DNA of 28,421 nt from Ancylobacter novellus (GCA_003241485.1 QFQD01000049.1:1-28421); one strand, 5' to 3'; counted from the stretch's first letter, positions 8,041 through 17,868 are shown. The notes: generated by a model from the letters alone, not told the origin. Numbers and translations are program-made.

Positions 8041-8736
8041 ATGGACATGCTCACCCCCGAAGAATGGACCGCGGTCTATCTCAGCCTGAAGGTGGCGTTC
8101 TGGGCGACGTTCTGGAGCCTGCCCTTCGCCATTCTTGCCGCCTGGGTGCTGGCGCGGGTGAGGTTTCCCGGCAAGGGGCTGCTCGATGGCCTGGTCTATC
8201 TGCCGCTGGTGCTGCCGAAAGTGGTGGTGGGCTATCTGCTGCTCGTCACGCTCGGCGCGCGCGGCTCCATCGGCCAGTATCTCGACGCTTGGTTCGGCAT
8301 AAAGCTGATCTTCACCACGGCGGGCGCGACCGTGGCGGCGGCGGTGGTGAGCTTTCCGCTGACGGTGAACGCCATCCGCCTCGCGCTGGAGGCGGTCGAC
8401 CGCGGGCTGGAGACGGCCGCGCGCACGCTCGGCGCTTCGCGGGTCGACGTGTTCTTCACCATCACCTTGCCGCTGATGCTGCCGGGCGTGCTCTCCGGTG
8501 CGCTGCTCGCCATCGCCTCGGCGCTCGGCGAGTTCGGCGCCACCATCACCTTTGTCTCCAATATTGAGGGACAGACCCGCACCATTCCGCTGGCCATCTA
8601 TTCCGCGACCCATATGCCGGACGGGGACGCCATGGCGCTTCGGCTCACTCTCGTGTCCGTCGTGCTGGCGCTGGGCTCGCTGCTGCTGGCCAGCCTCGTC
8701 GACCGCCGCATACGGGTGATGATCGGGCGCGCATGA
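8041..8736 (+). CDS. modB: Molybdate ABC transporter permease
   Basis: ModB forms the inner-membrane channel of the molybdate importer. The 231 residues match the family length and show about five hydrophobic segments, among them VAFWATFWSLPFAILAAWVL, YLPLVLPKVVVGYLLLV and LTLVSVVLALGSLLLASLV. The cytoplasmic EAA loop that docks to the ATPase is clear near residues 120-152 (LETAARTLGASRVDVFFTIT, then LPLMLPG). The start is ATG 8041; the nearest purine-rich stretch, GAGGGG, is rather far upstream, so translation may be modest. The stop overlaps the modC start as ATGA. Confidence 0.95.
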   Translation: MDMLTPEEWTAVYLSLKVAFWATFWSLPFAILAAWVLARVRFPGKGLLDGLVYLPLVLPKVVVGYLLLVTLGARGSIGQYLDAWFGIKLIFTTAGATVAAAVVSFPLTVNAIRLALEAVDRGLETAARTLGASRVDVFFTITLPLMLPGVLSGALLAIASALGEFGATITFVSNIEGQTRTIPLAIYSATHMPDGDAMALRLTLVSVVLALGSLLLASLVDRRIRVMIGRA

Positions 8737-9833
8737 TCGAGATCGACATCCATATCGCGCGGCCCGGCTTCGCGCTGCAGGCGGCCTTCGCCGCGCCCAA
8801 TGCCGGCGTCACCGCGCTGTTCGGCCGCTCGGGCGCGGGCAAGACCACCATCATCCAGGCGGTGGCGGGCGTGGTGCGGCCCGATCGCGGGCGCATCGCG
8901 GTCAATGGCGATGTGTTCTTCGACAGCGCGGCCCGCATCAATGTGCCGATCGAAGCCCGTCGGGTCGGCTATGTCTTCCAGGATTCACGGCTGTTTCCCC
9001 ATCTCTCCGTCGCGCGCAATTTGCGCTATGGCGAGCGGCGCTGCCGCGCCACCGAGCGCCCGATCGGCTTCGAGGCCGTGGTCGAGCTGTTGGGTATCGG
9101 CCATCTGCTGGCGCGCCGGCCGCACACGCTGTCCGGCGGCGAACGCCAGCGCGTCGCCATTGGCCGGGCGCTGCTCTCCCAGCCGCGCCTGCTCCTGATG
9201 GACGAGCCGCTGGCGGCGCTGGACGAGGCGCGCAAGAGCGAAATCCTGCCCTATCTGGAGCGGCTGCGCGACGAGATGGGGCTGCCCATACTCTATGTCA
9301 GCCACGCCATTGACGAGGTGCTGCGCCTCGCCGACCGGGTGGTGGCGCTGCGCGAGGGGCGCCAGATCGCCGCCGGGCCGGTGGGCGAGGTGATGTCCCT
9401 GCCGGAAATCCTGCCGGTCATCGGCCGCTTCGATGTCGGCACGCTGCTCGACTGCGTGGTCAGTCGCCACGATGCCGGCTTCGCCCTCTCGACGCTCGCC
9501 TTCGCTGGAGGTGAGCTGCGCGTGCCGCTGGTTGATCGCGCGGTCGGCACACGGGTGCGCGCACGGGTGAGGGCGCGCGATGTCGCCATTGCACTCAGCA
9601 AGCCGGAGGACGTGTCGGTGTCCAACCTTCTGGCGGCGCAGGTGGACGATATCCGGCTGCAGGAAGGCCCGTATGCTGATGTCGCGCTCACGGTCGGGCC
9701 GACGCGGCTCACGGCGACGGTTACCCGCGAAAGCGTCGAGCGCCTCGGCCTGCGGCCGGGGCTCGCGGTGTGGGCCATGGTCAAGTCCGTGGCGGTGGAC
9801 AGCCGCAATCCGGACTTCGGCGTGCCCGGCTAG
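8733..9833 (+). CDS. modC: Molybdate ABC transporter ATP-binding protein
   Basis: ModC hydrolyses ATP to drive molybdate import through ModB. The 366-residue protein has Walker A GRSGAGKT (31-38), Q-loop Q83, signature LSGGERQ (133-139), Walker B LLLMDEP (153-159) and H-loop H191. After about residue 290 follows a C-terminal Mop-type oxyanion-binding domain (VSNLLAAQVDDIRLQEG, then later LRPGLAVWAMVKSVAV), as in other ModC proteins, where it senses intracellular molybdate. It overlaps modB by four bases. Its TAG stop lies in a CTAG that is also the stop of a convergent small gene. No terminator is seen between them. Confidence 0.96.
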   Translation: MIEIDIHIARPGFALQAAFAAPNAGVTALFGRSGAGKTTIIQAVAGVVRPDRGRIAVNGDVFFDSAARINVPIEARRVGYVFQDSRLFPHLSVARNLRYGERRCRATERPIGFEAVVELLGIGHLLARRPHTLSGGERQRVAIGRALLSQPRLLLMDEPLAALDEARKSEILPYLERLRDEMGLPILYVSHAIDEVLRLADRVVALREGRQIAAGPVGEVMSLPEILPVIGRFDVGTLLDCVVSRHDAGFALSTLAFAGGELRVPLVDRAVGTRVRARVRARDVAIALSKPEDVSVSNLLAAQVDDIRLQEGPYADVALTVGPTRLTATVTRESVERLGLRPGLAVWAMVKSVAVDSRNPDFGVPG

Positions 9834-10027
9834 TTCGGCCCCTGCATGATCGGGGCGACGCCGGGCCCGACAGCAAACTCGTCGCTGACGAAGCCGACCA
9901 CCGCGAGGATCAGCAGCGCGATCACCAGCGCGATGATAACGCCGCGCACACCGTTGGTGCGGTGGCCGAGATAGCCCGTCGCCGACAGCAGCACGAGGAT
10001 CAGTATGACGATGATGAGGGTCTGCAT
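9830..10027 (-). CDS. Small two-span membrane protein, 65 residues
   Basis: The protein has two hydrophobic helices, LIIVILILVLLSATGYL (about 4-20) and GVIIALVIALLILAVVGFV (about 29-47), joined by a short basic loop (GHRTNGVR), and a polar tail ending IMQGPN. It resembles the many small hydrophobic proteins of Hyphomicrobiales, but I cannot assign a family. ATG 10027 has CGGAGA as its ribosome binding site at 10032-10037 on +, and that site lies in a small hairpin. The gene converges on modC and shares the palindromic stop CTAG. Function is unknown. Confidence 0.65.
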   Translation of the reverse strand: MQTLIIVILILVLLSATGYLGHRTNGVRGVIIALVIALLILAVVGFVSDEFAVGPGVAPIMQGPN

Positions 10028-10031
10028 GATG

Positions 10032-10050
10032 TCTCCGCTCTAAACGGAGA
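10032..10050 (-). promoter_or_regulatory. Hairpin over the ribosome binding site of the 65-residue membrane protein
   Basis: TCTCCG (10032-10037) pairs with CGGAGA (10045-10050) across a seven-base loop. On the - strand transcript the arm nearest the start codon is the Shine-Dalgarno sequence itself, so folding would hide it. Six pairs is a weak structure, and regulation is only inferred. Confidence 0.35.
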
Positions 10051-10078
10051 ACGGCAGCGCTTGGCGAAAGGTTCCCGC

Positions 10079-10570
10079 CTACCCCTCATTCGCCGGCGGC
10101 TCGGACGCGGATGGCGACGCAAGGCCGGCCCGCAGTTCCTCGACCGCCGCGTGGCTGGCGGCGGCGCTCGCGGCCTCGATCTGGCGATAAAGCGCGATCA
10201 GCCGCTCGCCGAAGGCGGTGAGATCGGTGCCGTGGCCACGCCGGCCGGGATGCGTGACCACCACAGGCTCGCGGAAGTTGCGCCCGATTTCGTCCACCAG
10301 CAGCCAGGCGCGGCGATAGCTCATGCCCATTCTGCGCGCGGCCGAGAGGATGGAGCGCTCGCTGCGAATGGTTTCCAGCAGTTCCACCATGCCGGGGCCG
10401 AGATGGCGTCCGTCGCCGAAATAGACCCGGATGAACAGCCCGTCGCGCAGCTTCGCAACTTTGGCGGGAAGGTCGTCGGAGGCCTCTGGATCGGACGCGT
10501 GGGGGGCCTGTGTCGGGGCGAGCTTGTTCCGGGTCGTCGTACTTCTTGGAGCTGTATTCTTGGGAGCCAT
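10079..10570 (-). CDS. ModE-like winged-helix regulator lacking the molybdate-binding domain
   Basis: The 163-residue protein has a variable, Thr/Pro-rich N-terminus of about 40 residues. It then has the LysR/ModE-type winged helix seen at the start of ModE: LGPGMVELLETIRSERSILSAARRMGMSYRRAWLLVDEIGRNFREPVVV, with a basic wing (HPGRRGHGTDLTAFGERLIALY). Full-length ModE (about 260 residues) adds two Mop domains that bind molybdate; here the chain ends after a helix and these are absent. It may therefore act without sensing molybdate itself, or read it through a partner. Its position beside modABC and the two ModE-type boxes before modA suggest it controls that operon. ATG 10570 is preferred over ATG 10585 because AGAGG precedes it, although that site is buried in a 12-bp hairpin. 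Confidence 0.8.
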   Translation of the reverse strand: MAPKNTAPRSTTTRNKLAPTQAPHASDPEASDDLPAKVAKLRDGLFIRVYFGDGRHLGPGMVELLETIRSERSILSAARRMGMSYRRAWLLVDEIGRNFREPVVVTHPGRRGHGTDLTAFGERLIALYRQIEAASAAASHAAVEELRAGLASPSASEPPANEG

Positions 10571-10613
10571 GCGCGCCTCTTCCATCCCGGGGACATTAGG
10601 CGAAGAGGCGCGC
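10571..10613 (-). promoter_or_regulatory. 12-bp perfect inverted repeat abutting the start of the ModE-like gene
   Basis: GCGCGCCTCTTC (10571-10582) and GAAGAGGCGCGC (10602-10613) are exact complements with a 19-base loop. On the - strand the downstream arm carries the AGAGG ribosome binding site and touches ATG 10570, while the other possible start, ATG 10585, lies in the loop. The structure could end transcripts of the PepSY gene or keep translation of the regulator low. There is no T-run, which argues against a simple terminator. Confidence 0.55.
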
Positions 10614-10640
10614 GGCTGGAACCCGTCCAGACTGTAACGG

Positions 10641-11996
10641 TCAGGCGGTCCTCACCCGTGTACGGCGCCGGGCGAAGGCGAAGTCGAGCAGCACCATCAC
10701 CACCAGCGAGGCCCCGACCAGCGGGAAGATCAGTCCGATCAACGCCATGATGGCGATGAGACCGCGCATCACCGAGGGATCGGTCGGCGCGGGCGGAATG
10801 CCGAGCGATCCGGCGGGCCGGCGCTTCCACCACATCACGCCGGCCGAGACCGACATCAGTATGGTGGCGAGGCACAGGGCCAGCATGAACAGCTGGTTGG
10901 CGAGGCCATACTCCTGGCCCATATGGACGTTGATGCCCCATTCCATCGCCTTGCCGGCCGGGCCATAGTCGGCGAAGGTCATGTTTATCAGAGGCTTGCC
11001 GCTGTATTGATCGAGATGGACGACGTGCTGCTTCGACAGGTCGTCGGGGTAGACCGAGGCGCTGTAGACGCCGGTGGGCGAGCCCGGCAGGCTGAGCGTG
11101 TAGCCGGGCGAGACGCCAAGCTTTTCGACGATGGCAGCGGCGGCATCGATGCCGATGGGCTGACCGGTCGCGCTGGTCGAGAGCGGCACCTTGGCCTGCT
11201 CCAGCGACCAGGTGGTGGGGCCGTTCACGTGTTCCAGATGCTCGTCCGACATCGGTATGTTGGCGCGCACCCCGTTCGGATAGCCGTAATTGGAGCTGTT
11301 GGCCCACTCATTGACCTTGGCGCCCCACAGTACCGACCACGGCATGCCCGACAGCGCCATGAAACCGATGGCGATGCCGGCAAAGGCGCCGGTCACGGCA
11401 TGCAGGTCGCGCCAGAACACCCGCTGGCGCGGCGCGCCACGCACGGAGACGACACCTCCGGTCTGGCGCCTTGGCCACCAGAGATAGAAGCCGGTGCCCA
11501 CGAGCAGGATCGCCCAGCCGCCGACGATCTCGATGATGCCGTTGGTGACGGTGCCGAACTCGGCAAGGCTGTGCAGCCGGCGCACCAGCCACATCACCGT
11601 GCCGCGGTCAGCCAGCTCGCCAAGCACGCGCGAATCATAGGGGTCGACATAGACCGAACGACGCGCGCCCTCGGCGGTCTTGATGACGACCTCCGCCGAG
11701 GCCGTGGGCGCGGCGGGCGTGATGATCTTGAGCACCGTGCCGGGCCGCGCCTTGAGCGCCGCGGCGATCCAGGCGCTGGGCGCCTCGACCGAGGCTGCGC
11801 GCGCGGTGACCTGCTTGAGGTCACGGTGCCACGCATTGTCGAGTTCGTCGCGGAACAGATACAGCCCGCCGGTAACCGCCAGCAGGACCATGAAGGGAAG
11901 CACCAGCAGGCCGGCATAGAAGTGCCAGCGCCACACGGCACGGTAGAGATTGGCCGCGCGCTCGGGGGCGTCGGCAGGCAAGGTGGTGGCGTTCAT
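10641..11996 (-). CDS. PepSY-associated inner-membrane protein (PiuB/COG3182 type)
   Basis: The 451 residues have the layout of PepSY_TM proteins. TM1 (FYAGLLVLPFMVLLAVTGGLYLF) follows the conserved WRWH with H25. A periplasmic PepSY region comes next, then TM2 (IIEIVGGWAILLVGTGFYLWW), TM3 (AVTGAFAGIAIGFMALSGM, preceded by WRDLH), a second long periplasmic part with VHLDQYSGKPL, TM4 (FMLALCLATILMSVSAGVMWW) and TM5 near the C-terminus. Such proteins are linked to metal uptake or to membrane electron transfer to metal reductases. Here the gene is third in a row after a DUF2946 protein and a PCu(A)C chaperone, so a copper-related role is likely. There are 105 bp between it and the chaperone gene. 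The exact activity is not established for the family. Confidence 0.85.
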   Translation of the reverse strand: MNATTLPADAPERAANLYRAVWRWHFYAGLLVLPFMVLLAVTGGLYLFRDELDNAWHRDLKQVTARAASVEAPSAWIAAALKARPGTVLKIITPAAPTASAEVVIKTAEGARRSVYVDPYDSRVLGELADRGTVMWLVRRLHSLAEFGTVTNGIIEIVGGWAILLVGTGFYLWWPRRQTGGVVSVRGAPRQRVFWRDLHAVTGAFAGIAIGFMALSGMPWSVLWGAKVNEWANSSNYGYPNGVRANIPMSDEHLEHVNGPTTWSLEQAKVPLSTSATGQPIGIDAAAAIVEKLGVSPGYTLSLPGSPTGVYSASVYPDDLSKQHVVHLDQYSGKPLINMTFADYGPAGKAMEWGINVHMGQEYGLANQLFMLALCLATILMSVSAGVMWWKRRPAGSLGIPPAPTDPSVMRGLIAIMALIGLIFPLVGASLVVMVLLDFAFARRRTRVRTA

Positions 11997-12101
11997 CGGA
12001 GAGCATCCGGAAATGGGGGATCATCGAGGCGCACAAGAACAGGCCCGGCCGTTGGGCGGCCGGACATCGGTCTGCGCGGCGGAGAAGCGGGGCGGTGCCG
12101 C

Positions 12102-12662
12102 CTAGTTTGCCGGCATCGGCAAGGTGTGGGCGCTATGGGCGTCGTGCGCCTCCGGCTGCGCGCCCTTCGGGCCGGCCATGCCTTCGATCTTGAACTCGAC
12201 GTTCACCGTGCCGGCCTTGGCGAAGGTGAGCGTGCCCTTGAAGGATTCGCCTTCCTTCAGCGGCTGCTTCAGGTCGAGCAGCATCAGGTGGTAGCCGCCC
12301 GGTGCCAGCTTCACCTCGGCGCCGGCGGGAACCGCCACGCCGTCCGGCAGCGGGCGCATGGTCATGATCCCGTCCTTGACCGCCATCTCGTGGATCTCGA
12401 CCTTGCCGGCGACTTCCGCCGTGGCCGAGACGAGGGTGTCGGCGTCCTTGCCCTCATTATGGACGGTGAGATAGCCGCCGCCGACCTTGGCGCCGGCCGG
12501 CGTCATGCGCGCCCAGGGATGGCCGATCTCCAGCTCACCGATCTTGAAGCCGTGCGCGAAGGCGGGCTGGACGGCGAAGAGCGCGAGGGCGGCGGCGAGG
12601 ATGAGGAATCCGATGCGGTCCTCGGCGTGGCGCAGCACGCGCGTGCAAGCGAAGCGAATCAT
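12102..12662 (-). CDS. Periplasmic copper chaperone, PCu(A)C family
   Basis: PCu(A)C proteins bind Cu(I) in the periplasm and help deliver copper to cytochrome oxidase. The 186-residue protein has a signal peptide (hydrophobic GFLILAAALALFAVQPAFA, cut expected before HGFKIG). The mature domain begins IGHPWARMTPAGAKVGGGYL and contains the copper-binding set: H and M in VEIHEMAVKDGIMTM (H-x10-M) and then the HLM of GGYHLML. After GTVNVEFKIEGM there is a His-rich tail (HDAHSAHTLPMP) that could add metal binding. The same frame is open upstream to 13076, but ATG 12662 has GGGAG eight bases before it and starts the signal peptide. It lies between the DUF2946 and PepSY genes on the same strand. Confidence 0.93.
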   Translation of the reverse strand: MIRFACTRVLRHAEDRIGFLILAAALALFAVQPAFAHGFKIGELEIGHPWARMTPAGAKVGGGYLTVHNEGKDADTLVSATAEVAGKVEIHEMAVKDGIMTMRPLPDGVAVPAGAEVKLAPGGYHLMLLDLKQPLKEGESFKGTLTFAKAGTVNVEFKIEGMAGPKGAQPEAHDAHSAHTLPMPAN

Positions 12663-12753
12663 GAAAGGCACTCCCAACGTGCCGGCGCGCCCCTCGGGCG
12701 AAGGCCGGCGATACTCGACTGATGCGCGAAAAGGGGCCCGCCACTGGCGGGGA

Positions 12754-13137
12754 TCAGGCGAGGGGAGGCGCTCGTGTATGGCGCGGTGTGCGTTCGTCGG
12801 ATGCGGCGACGAGAGCCGCGCGCGGCAGCAGCGGCCGCGCATGGGCGATCGCCTCGGGCAAGGCCAGCGCGGTGCCCGCGGACGGTGGCAGGGCGGCACC
12901 GACGCTGGTCTGGCAGCCGGTGGTGCAGCAATCGGGCGTATGGTGGGCGGGGTCGCCCGGCGACGTCGTGTCGGCCTGTGCGCCGCGGCACAGGATCTGG
13001 CCGAAGCCGTCGACCGAGACGAGGCTGCCGGCATGGGCGCCGGAGGAGACGCCGCCGAGCAGGGCCTGCAACACAACGAGATACGCGACGGCCAAAGCCA
13101 TCGCCATTCGTCGCAGCGTGTTGCGGGTGTGTGTCAT
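12754..13137 (-). CDS. DUF2946 family protein
   Basis: The 127-residue protein has an N-terminal hydrophobic segment (AMALAVAYLVVLQALLGGV) that acts as a signal or anchor. A Cys/His region follows (ILCRG, then GDPAHHTPDCCTTGC), and the C-terminus is rich in Ala, Arg and Pro (TPRHTRAPPLA). This arrangement is typical of DUF2946, a family of unknown function often found next to copper genes. Its Cys and His residues could bind metal. It is first in the row DUF2946 / PCu(A)C / PepSY, 91 bp before the chaperone gene. ATG 13137 is followed by a basic start (THTRNTLRR). A long dyad (13148-13183) lies just upstream and overlaps the likely ribosome binding site. Confidence 0.75.
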   Translation of the reverse strand: MTHTRNTLRRMAMALAVAYLVVLQALLGGVSSGAHAGSLVSVDGFGQILCRGAQADTTSPGDPAHHTPDCCTTGCQTSVGAALPPSAGTALALPEAIAHARPLLPRAALVAASDERTPRHTRAPPLA

Positions 13138-13147
13138 CTCGTTCCGG

Positions 13148-13183
13148 CTTCCCTCACCATAGCGTTACCATGGACGAGGGAAG
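13148..13183 (-). promoter_or_regulatory. 36-bp dyad before the DUF2946 gene, candidate operator
   Basis: CTTCCCTC (13148-13155) and GAGGGAAG (13176-13183) are perfect inverted repeats, with a nested CCAT (13157-13160) and ATGG (13170-13173). It occupies most of the 49 bp between the xylG terminator and the DUF2946 start. The dyad could be a copper-regulator operator or an RNA hairpin over the GAGGGAAG ribosome binding site. Which one cannot be told from sequence alone. Confidence 0.45.
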
Positions 13184-13186
13184 GGA

Positions 13187-13215
13187 GGGAACAGCGGCAC
13201 GCTGCCGCTGTTCCC
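13187..13215 (-). terminator. Terminator hairpin after xylG
   Basis: A perfect 13-bp stem (13187-13199 with 13203-13215) and a three-base loop lie ten bases beyond the xylG stop on the - strand. The following sequence is pyrimidine-rich (TCCCTTCCC) rather than a pure T-run. It most likely ends the xylFHG transcript. Confidence 0.8.
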
Positions 13216-13224
13216 GATCGTCCG

Positions 13225-14040
<816 letters not shown>

Positions 14041-14051
14041 GTCGGAACCCC

Positions 14052-15383
<1,332 letters not shown>

Positions 15384-15420
15384 GAGCGTCCTCCTCGGGC
15401 CCGCGCTTTCATGCGCGAGG

Positions 15421-15459
15421 TGCCCCTGATGGGCAGGCGGCGGGGAAAACCCCGCCGCC
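15421..15459 (-). other. Tandem hairpins between xylF and xylH
   Basis: GGCGGCGGGG (15436-15445) pairs perfectly with CCCCGCCGCC (15450-15459) around a four-base loop. Next to it TGCCC (15421-15425) pairs with GGGCA (15431-15435). No T-run follows on the - strand. Such hairpins after a binding-protein gene usually protect the upstream message or partly stop transcription, giving more binding protein than permease. Confidence 0.6.
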
Positions 15460-15473
15460 ATACGTTTTAGGGA

Positions 15474-16514
15474 TCAGTTGCAGGCCTTAACCGCGCCGGG
15501 CTTCACGCCCTGGCAGACGGTCGCCTTCGGCACCCAGCCGGCCTCGATGATCACGTCGAGATTGTCCTTGGTGATCGGGAGCGGCTTGAGGAAGGTCGAG
15601 TTCATCGCCTGCTTCTTCGGGCCGCCGGTGAAGGTGGCGGTGCCGGGGATCGCCTTCGGGTCGGTGCCCTTGGCCAGCGCCAGCGCGATCTCGGCCGCCT
15701 TCTTGCCGAGTTCGCGGCTGTCCTTCCACACCGACACGGTCTGCGTGCCGAGGGCGATGCGGTTCAGCGCGGCGAAGTCGGCGTCCTGGCCGGAAACCGG
15801 GACGGAGCCGGCAAGGCCCTGCGCCGCCAGCGCGGCGATGGCGCCACCGGCGGTGCCGTCATTGGAGGCGACGACGGCGTCGACCTTGTTGTTGTTCGCG
15901 GTCAGGAACTGCTCGGTGTTGCGCTGGGCATTGGCCGGCAGCCAGCTGTCCGTATAGGCCTCGCCGACATTCTTGATGTCGCCCTTGTCGATGGCGGGCT
16001 TCAGCACTTCCATCTGACCGGAGAACAGGAAGTCGGCATTGGGGTCGGAGGCCGAGCCCTTGATGAAGAGGTAGTTGCCCTTCGGCTTCAGCTTCTGCAC
16101 CTCGGCAGCCTGCAGGCGACCGACTTCCTTGTTGTCGAAGGTGATGTAGTAAGCGTACGGAATCTCGATCAGGCGGTCATAGCCGACCACCGGGATGCCC
16201 TCGGCCTGGGCCTTGGCGATCGCCGGGGCGATGGCGTCGGAATCCTGCGCAAGGATGATGAGGGCGTTGGCGCCCTGCGCGATCAGCGCCTCGACGTCCG
16301 ATAGCTGCTTGGCGGCGGAGGACTGGGCGTCGGCAGAGATGTACTTGGCGCCGGCGGCTTCCAGCGCCTTCTTGATGGCCGCTTCATCGGTCTTCCAGCG
16401 CTCTTCCTGGAAATTCGACCAGCTGACGCCGACGACGGTGTCGGCGGCGCGGGCGGCGCCGATGGTAGCGACGGTCGCGAGGGCGGCAAGAGTAAGGGTC
16501 AGTCTCGACTTCAT
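15474..16514 (-). CDS. xylF: D-xylose-binding periplasmic protein
   Basis: XylF captures D-xylose in the periplasm for XylHG. The 346-residue protein has a signal peptide (KSRLTLTLAALATVATIGAARA, cut expected before ADTVVG). The mature protein follows E. coli XylF closely in layout: FQEERWKTD, VEALIAQGANALIILAQDSDA, GYDRLIEIPYAYYITFDNKEVG, GNYLFIKGSASDPNADF, DSWLPANAQRNTEQFLTANNNKVDAVVASNDGTAGG (as separate blocks), VSGQDADFAAL and GTQTVSVWK. GGAGG lies eight bases before ATG 16514. It is the first gene of the - strand operon, divergent from the LacI-type regulator, with 284 bp between them. The sugar assignment is supported by xylA and xylB next door. Confidence 0.95.
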   Translation of the reverse strand: MKSRLTLTLAALATVATIGAARAADTVVGVSWSNFQEERWKTDEAAIKKALEAAGAKYISADAQSSAAKQLSDVEALIAQGANALIILAQDSDAIAPAIAKAQAEGIPVVGYDRLIEIPYAYYITFDNKEVGRLQAAEVQKLKPKGNYLFIKGSASDPNADFLFSGQMEVLKPAIDKGDIKNVGEAYTDSWLPANAQRNTEQFLTANNNKVDAVVASNDGTAGGAIAALAAQGLAGSVPVSGQDADFAALNRIALGTQTVSVWKDSRELGKKAAEIALALAKGTDPKAIPGTATFTGGPKKQAMNSTFLKPLPITKDNLDVIIEAGWVPKATVCQGVKPGAVKACN

Positions 16515-16798
16515 GGGTTTATCCTCCAGGGGGATACGGTGTTTCCTGTCGCCCGGCCTCGCTGCGCGGTGGCGCGCGTGCCGCAGTCTCGTTCTGATGT
16601 CCGAACCTCATAGCGAAGCTGGATCACCATCTTATTGGCCGATCTTCTCAGACCGGCGTGCCCTTCAGAACCTCGGAGTGCCGAGCGATCAGCCTGAAAC
16701 CTAGCAAATCATGCAGCCCGTGGCGCTCCACTTTTGGTCTAAGCCGGCATTTCACCTCATGAGTTGCGTACCTCAGATTTTGAGGGCATCCTTGCCGC
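16515..16798. promoter_or_regulatory. Divergent promoter region of xylF and the LacI-type regulator
   Basis: This 284-bp gap must hold promoters for both directions. The hexamer ACCTCA recurs at 16605-16610, 16754-16759 and 16770-16775. The last copy forms an inverted repeat (CCTCA 16771-16775, TGAGG 16781-16785), and CTCATGAG at 16756-16763 is an 8-bp palindrome. These are candidate sites for the adjacent LacI-type regulator. I cannot pick convincing -35/-10 boxes. Confidence 0.45.
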
Positions 16799-17836
16799 AT
16801 GTCCAGAGGCGTTTCGCGCATAACACTGCAGGATGTGGCTCGCGAGGCCGGTGTCTCGCTGGCAACGGCGGACCGTGTGCTGAACGGCCGTGCCGGCGTG
16901 CGCGGTGCCACGGCCGATCGCGTCAAGGACGCGGTGGCGCGGCTCGGCTACCGCCCGAATCTGGCCGCTGCCCGTCTAGCGCGCGGTGAAACCTACCGAT
17001 TCTGCTTCGTGCTGCCGGTCGGCTCGAACATTTTCATGCGCATGCTGGCCGAGCAGGTGGCGAACACCGCGAACTGGCTGGCGGCCAACAACGCCTATAT
17101 CGACACGCTGCGCGTCGATGTTTTCGCGCCGGAGACGCTGGCCTCGGCGCTTGAGGGGTTGATCGGCCGTTATGACGGCATTGCCGTGGTGGCGCTCGAT
17201 CATCCCCGCGTGCGGGCAGCCATCGACGACCTCACCGCCGCCGGCGTCGCCGTGGTGACGCTGGTGTCGGACGTGCCGTCTTCGCACCGGCTGCATTATG
17301 TCGGGATCGACAACATCGCCGCCGGGCGCACTGCGGGAACGCTGATGGGGCGGTTCGCGGCGGGGCGACAGGGGGCGATCGGGCTCATCGTCGGCACGCC
17401 GGCACTGCGTGACCATGCCGAGCGCCAGTTCGGCTTCATGCAGGTGATCTCCGGCGAATATCCGGGCCTCAAGGTGCTGCCGGCGCAGGAGAGCTTCGAC
17501 GAGGAGGAGCGGACCGAGGCCATTACCGCGCAGATGCTGCGCGAGGTGCCGGACCTTGTCGGCCTCTACAATGTCGGCGCCGGCAATCGCGGTATAGCGG
17601 CGGCGATCTCGTCCGCGAACCGCGCCACCGACCTCGTCTTCATCGGCCATGACCTGACCGAGGACACGCGCCGCTTCCTGCTGCGCGGTGTCATGGACGC
17701 GGTGATAAACCAGGACGCCGGGCACCAGTCACGCTCGGCGGCCCGCGTGCTGCTGGCGCATTGCGCCGGCGAGCCGCTGCTGAATGAGCAGGAACGTATC
17801 CGCATCGACATCTTCGTGCGGGACAACCTGCCGTGA
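16799..17836 (+). CDS. LacI-family transcriptional regulator of the xylose genes
   Basis: The 345-residue protein starts with a LacI helix-turn-helix (ITLQDVAREAGVSLATADRV, residues about 8-27, then LNGRAGV and LGYRPNLAAARLARG). A periplasmic-binding-protein-like sensor domain follows (FCFVLPVGSNIFMRMLAEQV, VVALDHPRVRAAIDDL, YVGIDNIAAGRTAGTLMGRF, GAIGLIVGTPALRDHAERQFGF, GLYNVGAGNRGIAAAI, VFIGHDLTEDTRRFLLRGVMDAVINQD). It lies between the divergent xylF operon and xylB (32 bp downstream), so it probably controls both transcripts in response to xylose or a metabolite. It is not an AraC-type XylR as in E. coli. The ribosome binding site is weak (GAGGG about 12 bases upstream of ATG 16799). Confidence 0.92.
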   Translation: MSRGVSRITLQDVAREAGVSLATADRVLNGRAGVRGATADRVKDAVARLGYRPNLAAARLARGETYRFCFVLPVGSNIFMRMLAEQVANTANWLAANNAYIDTLRVDVFAPETLASALEGLIGRYDGIAVVALDHPRVRAAIDDLTAAGVAVVTLVSDVPSSHRLHYVGIDNIAAGRTAGTLMGRFAAGRQGAIGLIVGTPALRDHAERQFGFMQVISGEYPGLKVLPAQESFDEEERTEAITAQMLREVPDLVGLYNVGAGNRGIAAAISSANRATDLVFIGHDLTEDTRRFLLRGVMDAVINQDAGHQSRSAARVLLAHCAGEPLLNEQERIRIDIFVRDNLP

Positions 17837-17868
17837 TCCCCACACGTCGCATGCAAGGAATGTGAGGC

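Noticed and set aside
10923..12722. Long + strand frame (599 codons) opposite the PepSY and PCu(A)C genes
   Set aside because: It crosses two real - strand genes and the gap between them, and its composition is random-looking.
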